Shown piece by piece: positions 7,352 through 16,384 of a DNA stretch of 64,000 nt (position 1 is its first letter; each line of letters begins with the position of its first letter). The notes below the pieces were generated by a model. It had not been told where the DNA came from and searched no databases. It saw only the letters and a program-made list of their open reading frames with translations. The stretch spans positions 1 through 64,000 of the forward strand of contig JAGQSO010000203.1 in the NCBI GenBank assembly GCA_020439505.1. The letters are read 5' to 3'. This DNA comes from Acidimicrobiales bacterium (GTDB taxonomy: Bacteria > Actinomycetota > Acidimicrobiia > Acidimicrobiales > Iamiaceae). Both the position numbers and the translations under genes were made by a program.

Positions 7352-9001
7352 ATGCCATCAGCGGCGGACACTGACAGCCCCGATCTGCCCGAGAGCGGAG
7401 GCCCGGCCGTAGCCGAGACCGAGCCTGGTTCAGCACTGTCGGATTGGCTATCCATCGCCGTCTTCGTCGCCATCGCTGCTGCTGCCATTGCAGTAATACG
7501 GCACACCAACAGAGATCAATGGTTCTTTCTGGACGAGTGGGACTTCCTTGCCGATCGCGACCTTCGCAGCCTTGACGACCTTTTTCGACCCCATAACGAC
7601 CACTGGCAGACGATTCCAATCGTCCTGTATCGTTCCCTCTTCCGATACGTTGGACTACACCACTACTGGCCCTATCAGACCCTGACTCTGGCCGCCCATG
7701 TCGTCGTAGCCACCTGCGTCTGGATCATCGCCCGACGGATCGGAGCTAAACCATGGATCGCAACTGCGTCGACGGTCACGTTCCTATTTTTCGGAACGGC
7801 GCGCGATAACCTGGCATGGGGGTTTCAGGTCGCGTTTACCGGCGCACTCGCCATGGGCCTGATTTACCTGCTATTGGTGGACCACGACGAGCCTGACGCC
7901 CGCCGCGACCTGCTCGGCATGGCGTGTGGTCTTTCAGCACTCATGTTCTCGGGTGTTGGTGTCGTGATGGTGGGAATAGGTGCAACGGTCGTTGGATTGA
8001 GGCGAGGCTGGAAATCAGCAATGGCGCACGCGATCCCACTCATGGGATTGTTCATTACCTGGTTCATCCTGTATGGCCGACACCGGCAAGGCGAGCCAGC
8101 CCCACGTCCAACACTGGGCCTGCTTCTGAGAGGTGTTGTCTGGAGCTTGGTCGACACTGCCGAAGCCCTCACACAACACTGGGCCGCCGCCACGTTGATC
8201 GCCGTCTTCGGTATTCTCGGGCTGGTACTCGGGATGGGGGCACAGAGCCGGTTCCCCTTCACCCGCCACGGTGCAGTCATCACCGCCATGATCCTTGGCA
8301 TGATGGCCCAGGTGGTGTTAACAAACTTCGGCCGAGCCGGCGGATTCCCGATCGGGCACGGGTTGACCGCGGGCCGCTATCTGTACCTTTTCCTCGCGCT
8401 TGGACTACCGGCCGTCGCTTGGTCATTGAGCAACGTGAGCGCTCGGTGGCCACCGCTCACCGTCCCAATGATGGTTCTGCTCCTCGTTGGCCTCCCTGGG
8501 AACATTCACCAACTCACTCTGTCTGGGATGGACCGCTTCGTCCTCGGTTCCAAAGACAACGTCCTGGTGATGGCCGCGGTCAGCAACCAGACAGATACCC
8601 CTCGAGAGTTGGAACCGGACCTCAACCTCATGCCATTTGTGACCGTCGGATGGTTGCGCGACGGCTACCGAGCTGGCAGGATACCGTCACCGCCGATAAT
8701 TGCCCCCAGCTCACGGGCCAACGTACTAATCAACTTTTCGTTTCAGCAGACTTTCAAAGACACCAACATGACTTGTGCGCCGACCGGGGAAACTCCGATA
8801 CGCTTGAAGCCAGGTGATGTACTCCAGATCGACGCAAGGCACGTAATGCTGACGAACGTCGATCCGCCGAACGGCTCGGTTGGCTACGCCTCCCAACTCC
8901 TTGGCCAAGCTGACGGACCGGTCAGGCTCGCGGCGGTCGTCCCAGTCCGAGTGGTCGTCGGCCCAGAGCCAGCTGAGGCGGGGATCTCGGTGTGCCGATG
9001 A
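7352..9001 (+). CDS. GT-C-like polytopic membrane protein, probable glycosyltransferase
   Basis: The 549-residue product has an N-terminal membrane helix (about 32-50), then an acidic loop FFLDEWDFL (58-66) and HNDHW (81-85), then about eight more hydrophobic helices and a C-terminal soluble part. An acidic pair after the first helix plus a downstream His motif is the usual layout of GT-C enzymes that use polyprenyl-phosphate sugars. I do not recognise the exact family. Base composition is visibly less GC-rich than the neighbours, with more T- and A-ending codons, suggesting acquisition by transfer. It opens a glycan cluster and overlaps nothing functional. Confidence 0.75.
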   Translation: MPSAADTDSPDLPESGGPAVAETEPGSALSDWLSIAVFVAIAAAAIAVIRHTNRDQWFFLDEWDFLADRDLRSLDDLFRPHNDHWQTIPIVLYRSLFRYVGLHHYWPYQTLTLAAHVVVATCVWIIARRIGAKPWIATASTVTFLFFGTARDNLAWGFQVAFTGALAMGLIYLLLVDHDEPDARRDLLGMACGLSALMFSGVGVVMVGIGATVVGLRRGWKSAMAHAIPLMGLFITWFILYGRHRQGEPAPRPTLGLLLRGVVWSLVDTAEALTQHWAAATLIAVFGILGLVLGMGAQSRFPFTRHGAVITAMILGMMAQVVLTNFGRAGGFPIGHGLTAGRYLYLFLALGLPAVAWSLSNVSARWPPLTVPMMVLLLVGLPGNIHQLTLSGMDRFVLGSKDNVLVMAAVSNQTDTPRELEPDLNLMPFVTVGWLRDGYRAGRIPSPPIIAPSSRANVLINFSFQQTFKDTNMTCAPTGETPIRLKPGDVLQIDARHVMLTNVDPPNGSVGYASQLLGQADGPVRLAAVVPVRVVVGPEPAEAGISVCR

Positions 9002-9048
9002 CCTGGGTCCAGGGTCACACCTCGGAATCCTTCGGCTACGATCACCGA

Positions 9049-10251
9049 ATGCGCGGCCAGACAAGTGTAGGGGGAGTCGCAGTCGTCGGCGGTTGTGGGC
9101 ATGTAGGCCTACCGCTGGGGCTGGCGTTCGCCGATGCGGGGCTCGACGTACTGCTCTACGACATCAACGATGCCGCCATCGACACCGTTCGGGCCGGCAA
9201 GATGCCGTTCTTCGAGAACGGCGCCGATGAAGTCCTGTCGCGGGTCCTGGCCGCCGGTCGCCTGACGTTGTCCAGCGACCCCTCATCGGTGTCAGCCGTC
9301 GAGCACGTCGTGGTCGTCGTCGGCACTCCCGTGGATCAACACCTGAACCCCGACCCGGCCGCGGTGGTCAAGGCCATCGAGGCCATGATCGACCACCTCC
9401 GAGACGGACAGCACCTGATCCTGCGCAGCACCGTCTATCCCGGCGTTACCGCCCTGGTGGAACGCCTGCTGGCCAAGCACGACAAGAAACTCGACGTCAC
9501 CTTCTGCCCCGAGCGGATCGCCGAAGGCAAGGCGATGGAGGAACTGCACACCCTCCCCCAGATCGTGTCGGGCCGCACCGAAGCGGCCACCGCCCGGGCC
9601 GCGGGCCTGTTCGGAAACCTCACCGACCAGATCGTCACGGTGGGCATCGAAGAAGCCGAGCTGGCCAAGTTGTTCACCAACACCTGGCGCTACATCAAGT
9701 TTGCCGCCGCCAACCAGCTCTACATGATGGCCACCGACTACGGGCTCGACTACGAGGCGATCCGGCGGGCCATGACCCAGGACTACCCCCGAGCGGCCGA
9801 TGTTCCGGGCGCGGGCCTGGCGGCCGGACCGTGCCTGTTGAAGGACACCATGCAGTTGGCGGCCTTCAACAACAACAACTTCATGCTCGGCCACGCGGCC
9901 ATGATGGTCAACGAGGGTCTTCCGATGTACCTGGTGGACCAGATCGAGAAGGACCACGACCTGTCGACCATGACCGTCGGCCTCCTCGGAATGGCGTTCA
10001 AGGGCGAGTCCGATGACATCCGGTCCAGCCTCAGCTACAAGCTCAAGCGGCTGCTCAAGATCAAGGCCGACCGGGTCCTGTGCACCGATCCGTACGTGAC
10101 GGTGGATTCCGATCTGGCTCCCCTCGACCAGGTACTCGAACAGGCCGACATCCTCGTCGTCGGTGCGCCCCACAAGGTGTACGCCCAGATCTCACCGGCG
10201 GTGCCAGTTATGGATGTGTGGAACATCCTCGGCCCCGGGGTCCACGGGTGA
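9049..10251 (+). CDS. Nucleotide-sugar 6-dehydrogenase (UDP-glucose/UDP-HexNAc dehydrogenase family)
   Basis: The 400-residue protein converts a nucleotide-sugar 6-hydroxymethyl group to a carboxylate with two NAD+. The ATG at 9049 was chosen because it directly precedes the NAD loop VVGGCGHVGLPLG; the frame extends 19 codons further upstream into the preceding gene. The catalytic cysteine is C262 in AAGPCLLKD, a variant of the usual GPCxPKD. LGMAFKGESDDIRSS marks the UDP-binding C-terminal domain. The stop overlaps the next start as GTGA. It probably supplies a uronic acid donor to the adjacent transferase. UDP-GlcNAc/ManNAc-type and UDP-Glc-type substrates are not distinguished. Confidence 0.92.
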   Translation: MRGQTSVGGVAVVGGCGHVGLPLGLAFADAGLDVLLYDINDAAIDTVRAGKMPFFENGADEVLSRVLAAGRLTLSSDPSSVSAVEHVVVVVGTPVDQHLNPDPAAVVKAIEAMIDHLRDGQHLILRSTVYPGVTALVERLLAKHDKKLDVTFCPERIAEGKAMEELHTLPQIVSGRTEAATARAAGLFGNLTDQIVTVGIEEAELAKLFTNTWRYIKFAAANQLYMMATDYGLDYEAIRRAMTQDYPRAADVPGAGLAAGPCLLKDTMQLAAFNNNNFMLGHAAMMVNEGLPMYLVDQIEKDHDLSTMTVGLLGMAFKGESDDIRSSLSYKLKRLLKIKADRVLCTDPYVTVDSDLAPLDQVLEQADILVVGAPHKVYAQISPAVPVMDVWNILGPGVHG

Positions 10252-10952
10252 GCCCTCGTTTCTCGGTCGTCGTACCGGTGTACAACGAGGGAGCCGAGAT
10301 CGAGGTGTTCCTCGACCGGCTGTTCGACTCCATCACCCTCCCGTGCGAGGTGCTGGCGGTCTACGACACCCCCGACGACACCACGGTGGCACCGCTCGTG
10401 GACTACGCGTCACGCGACCCGCGGGTGGTCCCCACCCACAACACCTACGGGCGTGGCGCGGCCCGGGCCATGAAGTTCGGGATCCACAACGCCAAGGCCG
10501 GAATCATCGTGGTCACGATGGCCGACGGCAGCGACGATCCCCAGCAGGTTGAGCCGCTGGTCCGCCTCGTCGAACGCGGAGTGGTGGTGGCGGCGGCGTC
10601 TCGCTACCTCAAGGGTGGCCAGCAGGTCGGAGGACCGGTGGTCAAGCGGATCATGTCGCGGGCTGCCGGGCTGTCGCTGTTCTGGTTCGCCCGAGTCGGC
10701 ACCCACGACGCCACCAACTCCTTCAAGGCCTACGACCGGGACTTCGTTCACATGGTCGGGATCGAATCCGACACCGGATTCGAGCTCGGGCTGGAGATGG
10801 TGGCCAAGGCCCGACGCCATCGCCTACCGGTGGCCGAACTCCCCACGATCTGGCTCGACCGAACGGTCGGTGCCTCAAACTTCCAGGTCTGGTCCTGGTT
10901 GCCCCGCTACCTGCGGTGGTATCGATTCGCCTTCGGGCCGAGGTTGCAATGA
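10248..10952 (+). CDS. Family 2 glycosyltransferase (dolichyl-phosphate-mannose-synthase-like)
   Basis: This 234-residue GT-A enzyme starts at the GTG at 10248, which overlaps the upstream TGA by four bases. The start VSPRFSVVVPVYNEG is the standard GT2 opening. The acidic metal/nucleotide site is MADGSDDP near residue 91. The later stretch DATNSFKAYDRDF resembles polyprenyl-phosphate glycosyltransferases. There is no C-terminal membrane helix. It likely transfers a sugar to a lipid carrier or glycan at the inner face of the membrane. Translational coupling on both sides ties it to the dehydrogenase and the epimerase. Confidence 0.9.
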   Translation: MSPRFSVVVPVYNEGAEIEVFLDRLFDSITLPCEVLAVYDTPDDTTVAPLVDYASRDPRVVPTHNTYGRGAARAMKFGIHNAKAGIIVVTMADGSDDPQQVEPLVRLVERGVVVAAASRYLKGGQQVGGPVVKRIMSRAAGLSLFWFARVGTHDATNSFKAYDRDFVHMVGIESDTGFELGLEMVAKARRHRLPVAELPTIWLDRTVGASNFQVWSWLPRYLRWYRFAFGPRLQ

Positions 10953-11974
10953 ACGTTCTGGTCAGCGGTTCTTCCGGATTCATCGGCGGCTACGTGGTGG
11001 AGGAGCTCCTCGCTCGCGGCCACACCGTGGTCGGCATCGACAACCACTCCAAGTACGGCAAGGTCGCCAAGTCCTACGACGACCACCCCGGCTACACGCT
11101 GGTGGAAGGCGACTGCCGCGACACCGACCTGATGACCGAGCTCCTCCGCGATTGTGACCATTTCATCGCGGGAGCGGCCTTGATCGGTGGCATCTCCTAC
11201 TTCCACGCCTACGCGTACGACCTGATCGCCAACAACGAGCGGATCATGGCCTCGTCGTGTGACGCCGCCATCAAGGTGTTCAAGGAGGGCGGCCGACTCC
11301 AGAAGGTCACCTACATGAGCTCGTCGATGGTGTTCGAGTCGACCGACCATTGGCCCTCGGTCGAGGGTGACGAGCGCAAGATCGCCCCCCCGCTTTCGTC
11401 CTATGGCTTCCAGAAGCTCGCCGTCGAGTATTTCGCCCGGGCGGCGTGGGACCAGTACCAGCTCCCCTACACCATCGTCCGACCGTTCAACTGCGTGGGT
11501 GTCGGTGAAGGCCGGGCCCTGGGCGATGTGGAAGTGCCCAGCGGGAATGTCAAGCTGGCGATGAGCCACGTGGTGCCCGATCTGGTCCAAAAGGTCGTCA
11601 AGGGCCAGGACCCCCTCCACATCCTGGGAGACGGCCAACAGGTACGCCACTACACCTACGGCGGAGACCTGGCCAAGGGCATCGTCACCGCCATGGAACA
11701 TCCGGCCGCCCTCAACGAGGACTTCAACCTGTCGACCGCCCAGTCGACGACGGTCCGTGAACTGGCCGAGGTGATCTGGCACAAGATCAAGGGCCCGGAC
11801 GCCCCGTTCTCGATCGTCTCCGACGAGGCGTTCGAACACGACGTGGCCAAGCGGGTCCCATCGGTCGACAAGGCCCGCGAGGTACTCGGTTTCGAGGCCA
11901 CCACCACCCTCGACGAGATGCTCGACGAGGTGATCCCCTGGATCACCCAGGCCGTCGCCGACGGACGGATCTAG
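10949..11974 (+). CDS. NAD-dependent epimerase/dehydratase, extended SDR family
   Basis: The 341-residue protein starts at the ATG at 10949, overlapping the glycosyltransferase stop as ATGA. It has the nucleotide loop SGSSGFIGGYVVEE, the catalytic Ser in MSSSMVFES, and the Tyr-Lys pair in SSYGFQKLAVEYF. These mark an extended short-chain dehydrogenase acting on a nucleotide sugar, for example a 4-epimerase, 4,6-dehydratase or decarboxylase. With the dehydrogenase upstream, a role on a UDP-uronic acid is attractive but inferred. It is the last gene of the cluster and convergent with pcrA. Confidence 0.9.
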   Translation: MNVLVSGSSGFIGGYVVEELLARGHTVVGIDNHSKYGKVAKSYDDHPGYTLVEGDCRDTDLMTELLRDCDHFIAGAALIGGISYFHAYAYDLIANNERIMASSCDAAIKVFKEGGRLQKVTYMSSSMVFESTDHWPSVEGDERKIAPPLSSYGFQKLAVEYFARAAWDQYQLPYTIVRPFNCVGVGEGRALGDVEVPSGNVKLAMSHVVPDLVQKVVKGQDPLHILGDGQQVRHYTYGGDLAKGIVTAMEHPAALNEDFNLSTAQSTTVRELAEVIWHKIKGPDAPFSIVSDEAFEHDVAKRVPSVDKAREVLGFEATTTLDEMLDEVIPWITQAVADGRI

Positions 11975-11995
11975 ATACCGAAGGTGTCCTCTGGC

Positions 11996-14245
11996 TCAGG
12001 CCTTTTTTAGCGGGGCCCAGGCCAGGAGTAGGACCTTCTGGCCCACGGTGGGGAAGTTGACGGTGATCTCGGTCTTGTCGCCCGTACCGCGGAGATCGAC
12101 CACCACGCCTTCGCCCCACTTGCCGTGCAGGACGTCCTCGCCGACGCGGAAGGCGGAGCCACCTCCGCCGGCTTCGGCCATGCGTTCACGGTTGGCCTGA
12201 CGCCGTTCGGCGGAGATTCCGCTCTGGCGGCGGGGACGTTCACCCCAGCTCGACTCGGTCGAGGTCATGGATGCGGCGTCGGCCCAGGCTCCGGAACGGG
12301 AGGAACGGCGGTTCCCCTCGATCGCCTGCACCAGACGCTGGGGGATCTCGTCGAGGAACCGGCTGGGCGGGTTGTACTGGGTGGACCCGAAGATGGTCCG
12401 GCTCCAGGCGTGGCTCAGGTAGAGCCGCTCCCGGGCCCGGGTGATCCCGACATAGGCGAGTCGCCGCTCCTCCTCGAGCTCACGGGGCTCGGTGAGCGAG
12501 CGGAGGTGGGGAAACACACCGTCCTCCAGGCCGACCACGAACACCGCGGGGAACTCCAGCCCCTTGGCGGAGTGCAACGTCATGAGCACGACCTGGGAGT
12601 CGTCGTCGGGGATCTGGTCGGAGTCGGCGACCAGGCTGACCTGCTCCAAGAACTCATCCACCGAGGAGGCCTCGCGAGCCGAGCCGACCAGTTCGGCCAG
12701 GTTCTCCAACCGACCCTCGGCTTCCACCGAGTGTTCGGCCTGGAGCTCGGCCGCGTAGCCGCTGCGGTCCAGCAGCGCCTCGAGCACGATGGCGGGGCCG
12801 TCGTCCACCAGGGGCTCGACACCGTCGAGAAGGGCCAGGAAGCTCTCGATGCCCTTGACCGCTCGCCCGGTGACACCGACCTCCTCGGACCGTCTGAGCG
12901 CCTGCATGAACGAATATCCGTGCATGGCCGCCCAGGCGTCGAGACGGGCCACGGTGGAGTCGCCGATCCCGCGCTTGGGAAGGTTCAGGACCCGCTTGAC
13001 CGACACCTCGTCGGCCGGGTTCACCACCGCCCGCAGGTAGGAAAGGGCGTCCTTCACCTCCCGCCGGTCGTAGAACCTGGTTCCGCCGACCACCTTGTAG
13101 GGAATCCCGGCCCGCAGAAGGTGTTCTTCCACCACCCGGCTCTGGGCATTGGTGCGGTAGAAGACCGCAACCTCCCCCCATGAGCGGTGGCCCGAATCGT
13201 GGAGCTTGGCGATCTCGTGAGCCACCCACTGCCCCTCGTCGGCCTCGTCATCGGCGTGGTAACGGACGATGACGTGACCGTCACCCTCCTCGGTCCACAG
13301 CTCCTTGGGCTTTCGTCCGGCATTGTTGGCGATGACGGCGTTGGCGGCGTCGAGGATGGTCTGGGTCGAGCGGTAGTTCTGTTCGAGCACGATCACCGTC
13401 GCATCGGGGAACGCCTCCTCGAACTCCAAGATGTTGCGGATGTCGGCACCCCGGAAGCGGTAGATGCTCTGGTCGCTGTCACCGACAACACAGACGTTGT
13501 GGTGCTCTCCCGCCAACTGGAGCACGAACTCGTTCTGGACCCGGTTGGTGTCCTGGTACTCGTCTACCAGGACGTGGCGGAACCGGCGCCGGTAGTGGTC
13601 GAGCACCTCAGGCGTGGTCCGGAACAGTTCGACCACGTTGCGGAGCAGGTCGTCGAAGTCCATGGCCCCGGCCTTGAGCAGCCGGGCCTGGTACTCGGCG
13701 TAGACCTCGGCGATCTTGCGTTCGAAGATCTGCTCGGCCCGCGCCCGGTAGGCCTCGGGCCCGAGGTCGTCGTTCTTGGCGGCGGAGATCGTGGCGTGCA
13801 CCTGCCGGGGAGGGAACCGCTTGGGATCGAGGCCCAGGTCACGGATCACGTAACCGGTGAGGCGTTGGGCATCGGCCTGGTCGTAGATGGTGAACGACGA
13901 CGGGAAACCGAGGTGATGCCCGTCGCGGCGCAAGATGCGCACGCAGGCCGAGTGGAAGGTGGACACCCACATCTTGTCGGCCACCGGGCCGACCAGGGAG
14001 GCAACCCGCTCGCGCATCTCCTGGGCCGCCTTGTTGGTAAAGGTGATGGCGAGGATCTCGAAGGGTGAGATGCCCTGTTCGATCAGGTACGCAATTCGAT
14101 GGGTCAGCACCCGGGTCTTGCCCGATCCGGCCCCCGCTACCACCAGCAACGGGCCGTCGACGTGGGTAACCGCCTCGGATTGGACCGGGTTCAGGCCCTC
14201 GACGAGCGACGACGGGCCGGGCGAATGCGACATCGGCGCCACCAT
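11996..14245 (-). CDS. pcrA: ATP-dependent DNA helicase PcrA/UvrD
   Basis: This superfamily 1A 3'-5' helicase acts in replication-fork maintenance and excision repair. From the ATG at 14245 it has 749 residues; ATGs at 14233 and 14308 are alternatives, the last lying inside the divergent gene. Motifs in order: Walker A VVAGAGSGKTRVLT, motif II VDEYQDTN, motif III VGDSDQSIYRFRGA, motif IV VLEQNYRSTQTI, motif V TLHSAKGLEFPAVF and motif VI YVGITRARERLYLS. The C-terminus has a Tudor-like GKWGEGVVVDLRGTG segment typical of Gram-positive PcrA, which binds RNA polymerase. All motifs are intact. Confidence 0.95.
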   Translation of the reverse strand: MVAPMSHSPGPSSLVEGLNPVQSEAVTHVDGPLLVVAGAGSGKTRVLTHRIAYLIEQGISPFEILAITFTNKAAQEMRERVASLVGPVADKMWVSTFHSACVRILRRDGHHLGFPSSFTIYDQADAQRLTGYVIRDLGLDPKRFPPRQVHATISAAKNDDLGPEAYRARAEQIFERKIAEVYAEYQARLLKAGAMDFDDLLRNVVELFRTTPEVLDHYRRRFRHVLVDEYQDTNRVQNEFVLQLAGEHHNVCVVGDSDQSIYRFRGADIRNILEFEEAFPDATVIVLEQNYRSTQTILDAANAVIANNAGRKPKELWTEEGDGHVIVRYHADDEADEGQWVAHEIAKLHDSGHRSWGEVAVFYRTNAQSRVVEEHLLRAGIPYKVVGGTRFYDRREVKDALSYLRAVVNPADEVSVKRVLNLPKRGIGDSTVARLDAWAAMHGYSFMQALRRSEEVGVTGRAVKGIESFLALLDGVEPLVDDGPAIVLEALLDRSGYAAELQAEHSVEAEGRLENLAELVGSAREASSVDEFLEQVSLVADSDQIPDDDSQVVLMTLHSAKGLEFPAVFVVGLEDGVFPHLRSLTEPRELEEERRLAYVGITRARERLYLSHAWSRTIFGSTQYNPPSRFLDEIPQRLVQAIEGNRRSSRSGAWADAASMTSTESSWGERPRRQSGISAERRQANRERMAEAGGGGSAFRVGEDVLHGKWGEGVVVDLRGTGDKTEITVNFPTVGQKVLLLAWAPLKKA

Positions 14246-14297
14246 ATCGGTGCCCACCGACAGCCCATGAGCCCGCCGCGGCCCGCCAGCGGGAAGA

Positions 14298-15521
14298 ATG
14301 TCATCCATCGTGTCGATCGCGCCTGACCAGGCCCCGTCAGAGGACCCCGATCCGCCAGCCCCGCCCACCAGCAACGGTCGGCGGACCTCCACCTCGCTGC
14401 GCGCCGTCAAGCGGACGCTCTTCGTGGTCACGTTTCTGTTCGTCGTGTACTACGTCGTGCTGCCCCAGTGGGCCCGCTCCAAGGAGTCAGCCGACCTCCT
14501 CAAGCAGGTGAACCCGGTCCTGCTCGTGGTTGCCGTGGGACTCCAGATCACCTCTCTCGTCGCCTACTCCGTGCTGACCCGCGTCACTCTGCCGCCCGAA
14601 CCCCACCTCTCGCTGTTCACCATCATGCGGGTGCAGCTCGCCACCAAGTCGGTGACCAACATCCTTCCCGGAGGATCGGCCGCGGGCGGCACCCTCGGAT
14701 ACCGACTGTTCACCGAGGCGGGCGTCCCGTCCACCTCCGCTGGCTTCGCCATGGCCACGGTCGGACTCGGCTCGGCGGTGGTGCTCAACCTGTTGTTGTG
14801 GCTCGCCCTGCTCATCTCCATCCCGCTGAACGGCTACAACCCGCTGTACGCCGGCGCGGCACTGGTCGGTGTGATCCTGTTGGGTGCCGCCGCCGCGCTG
14901 GTCTACCTGCTCATGGAGGGGCGCGACCGGGCCGAGCGGGTGCTGCGCGCCATCGCCCGCCGTCTGCCGTGGGTCCAAGAGGAGACGGCATCTCGCTTCG
15001 TGCACCAACTTGCCGATCGCCTGCACGACCTGGCCCGACAACCCCAGCTCGTGAGACGGGGGGCCGCCTGGGCCTGCGCCAACTGGATCCTCGACGCCGC
15101 CTCGCTGTGGGTGTTCCTCCGGGCCTTCGGCGAGTTCCTCAACCCGGTCAACCTCGTGGTGGCCTACGGCTTGGCCGGGGTGCTGGCGGCGATTCCGATC
15201 ACCCCCGGCGGCCTGGGCCTGGTCGAAGCGGCGTTGACCCCCACCCTCGTCGGGTTCGGCGTTCCGGCCCGAACCGCCACCATCGCGGTGCTGTGCTGGC
15301 GGTTCGTGCAGTTCTGGTTGCCCATCCCTCTGGGCGGGATCGCCTACCTCTCCCTCCGGTTCGGGACCCTGGGCCGCACCAGGAAACTCGGATCGGTCAG
15401 GGACCTCGCCCAGCAGACAGGCCGGGTCGCCACCCGTCGGGTCTGGGACGACCAGACCGGCGAATACCGGTGGGTCGCAGACGGGTCGGCCCCCGACACG
15501 ATTCCCGACGAACCGATCTGA
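14298..15521 (+). CDS. Lysylphosphatidylglycerol synthase-type transmembrane (UPF0104) protein
   Basis: This 407-residue polytopic membrane protein has about eight helices, beginning with LFVVTFLFVVYYVVLPQW. It carries the family signature segments NILPGGSAAGGTLGYRLF and ITPGGLGLVEAALTPTL. Members include the flippase domain of MprF and YbhN/AglD proteins, but no C-terminal lysyl-transferase domain is present. It may move a lipid or lipid-linked glycan across the membrane, which would fit the glycan genes at 7.3-12 kb. Its 5' end is head-to-head with pcrA, separated by about 50 bases. Confidence 0.88.
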   Translation: MSSIVSIAPDQAPSEDPDPPAPPTSNGRRTSTSLRAVKRTLFVVTFLFVVYYVVLPQWARSKESADLLKQVNPVLLVVAVGLQITSLVAYSVLTRVTLPPEPHLSLFTIMRVQLATKSVTNILPGGSAAGGTLGYRLFTEAGVPSTSAGFAMATVGLGSAVVLNLLLWLALLISIPLNGYNPLYAGAALVGVILLGAAAALVYLLMEGRDRAERVLRAIARRLPWVQEETASRFVHQLADRLHDLARQPQLVRRGAAWACANWILDAASLWVFLRAFGEFLNPVNLVVAYGLAGVLAAIPITPGGLGLVEAALTPTLVGFGVPARTATIAVLCWRFVQFWLPIPLGGIAYLSLRFGTLGRTRKLGSVRDLAQQTGRVATRRVWDDQTGEYRWVADGSAPDTIPDEPI

Positions 15522-15538
15522 GCGCCAACCCTGGGGCG

Positions 15539-16267
15539 TCAGCTCGACGGACCCCGAGCGGCCAGCGACACCTTGGGCGGTTGCACCGGATCGGGGACGC
15601 CTATCCGGTGCACCCCAATCGTGCCCACGGTGGTGGCCACCAGAGCATTGACGCCGTCGACCGCTCCTTGCTCGGGAGCCAGTTCCAGGTAGGCGAGATG
15701 ACGTCCGGCGGCGGCCACCTCGACAACCCGCTCCAAGGCCAGCTCCCTACCCTTGTCGACGAACGGAGCCAGACCCTCGGGCGTCACATCGGCGTCATGG
15801 GCTTCGGGAAGCTCGTTGGCGAAGGTGTGAGGGCACACGTAGTCGATTCCCGCCGATCCGAACAGCACCGGGAACAGCTCGAGGGGACGGCCGATGCGCT
15901 CGGGATGGAGGTGCTCGACCACGTAGTGGATCCGGAACCCACGGCGCCCCAGCTCCGCGAACACCACCCCCCAGGTGGCACGTACATACGACGCGATGTC
16001 GGTGCTCCACAGAGGCAGGGACACCCCCGCCCGGTAGAGCCGCTCGACCGCCTCGACCGATGCCTTCGCAAGGTCGCGAGAGGACAACGCCGCCACCATG
16101 GCCTCGACCGACATCTCCGCCGCGGTCAGAGCTACCGCCCGCTCCTCGGAGTTGAGGATCGAGAGCCGTTCACCTTGAACGACCGGGACGCCCGCGTCGA
16201 CATCGAAGTAGTCGAACAAGTCGGGATAACGCCACGAGGCGACCAGTTCGTCATGATCCGCGACCAT
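15539..16267 (-). CDS. Protein of unknown function
   Basis: I do not recognise this 242-residue protein. Coding is supported by the high-GC third positions and by a coherent sequence with regular helices, no membrane segment and no signal peptide. The start at 16267 (MVADHDELVASW) is preferred over a GTG/ATG 18 codons upstream. Seven His and two Cys residues are scattered, with HYVVEHLHPERIG near residue 130 as a possible metal-binding cluster. It is convergent with the membrane protein upstream in the window and divergent from the PAS-GGDEF-EAL gene, 117 bases away. No function is proposed. Confidence 0.6.
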   Translation of the reverse strand: MVADHDELVASWRYPDLFDYFDVDAGVPVVQGERLSILNSEERAVALTAAEMSVEAMVAALSSRDLAKASVEAVERLYRAGVSLPLWSTDIASYVRATWGVVFAELGRRGFRIHYVVEHLHPERIGRPLELFPVLFGSAGIDYVCPHTFANELPEAHDADVTPEGLAPFVDKGRELALERVVEVAAAGRHLAYLELAPEQGAVDGVNALVATTVGTIGVHRIGVPDPVQPPKVSLAARGPSS

Positions 16268-16384
16268 GTCGTCATCCTCGCACAGCCCGACCGTTTCCGG
16301 GACCAAAGTCCCTGGCGTCACATATGCTCACCCTGCTTTCGACCCACTGTCGTCCTGCCGAGGGGTCGCACGGGAAGGACTGGG

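Noticed and set aside
11975-12010. Terminator between the epimerase and pcrA
   Set aside because: A T6 run is present at 12003-12008, but it lies inside the pcrA 3' end and no stable stem precedes it.
14468-16384. Upstream extension of the PAS-GGDEF-EAL frame by about 640 codons
   Set aside because: The extension overlaps the UPF0104 membrane gene and the unknown minus-strand gene, and reads as Arg/Pro/Gly-rich shadow. The PAS domain starts cleanly after ATG 16385.
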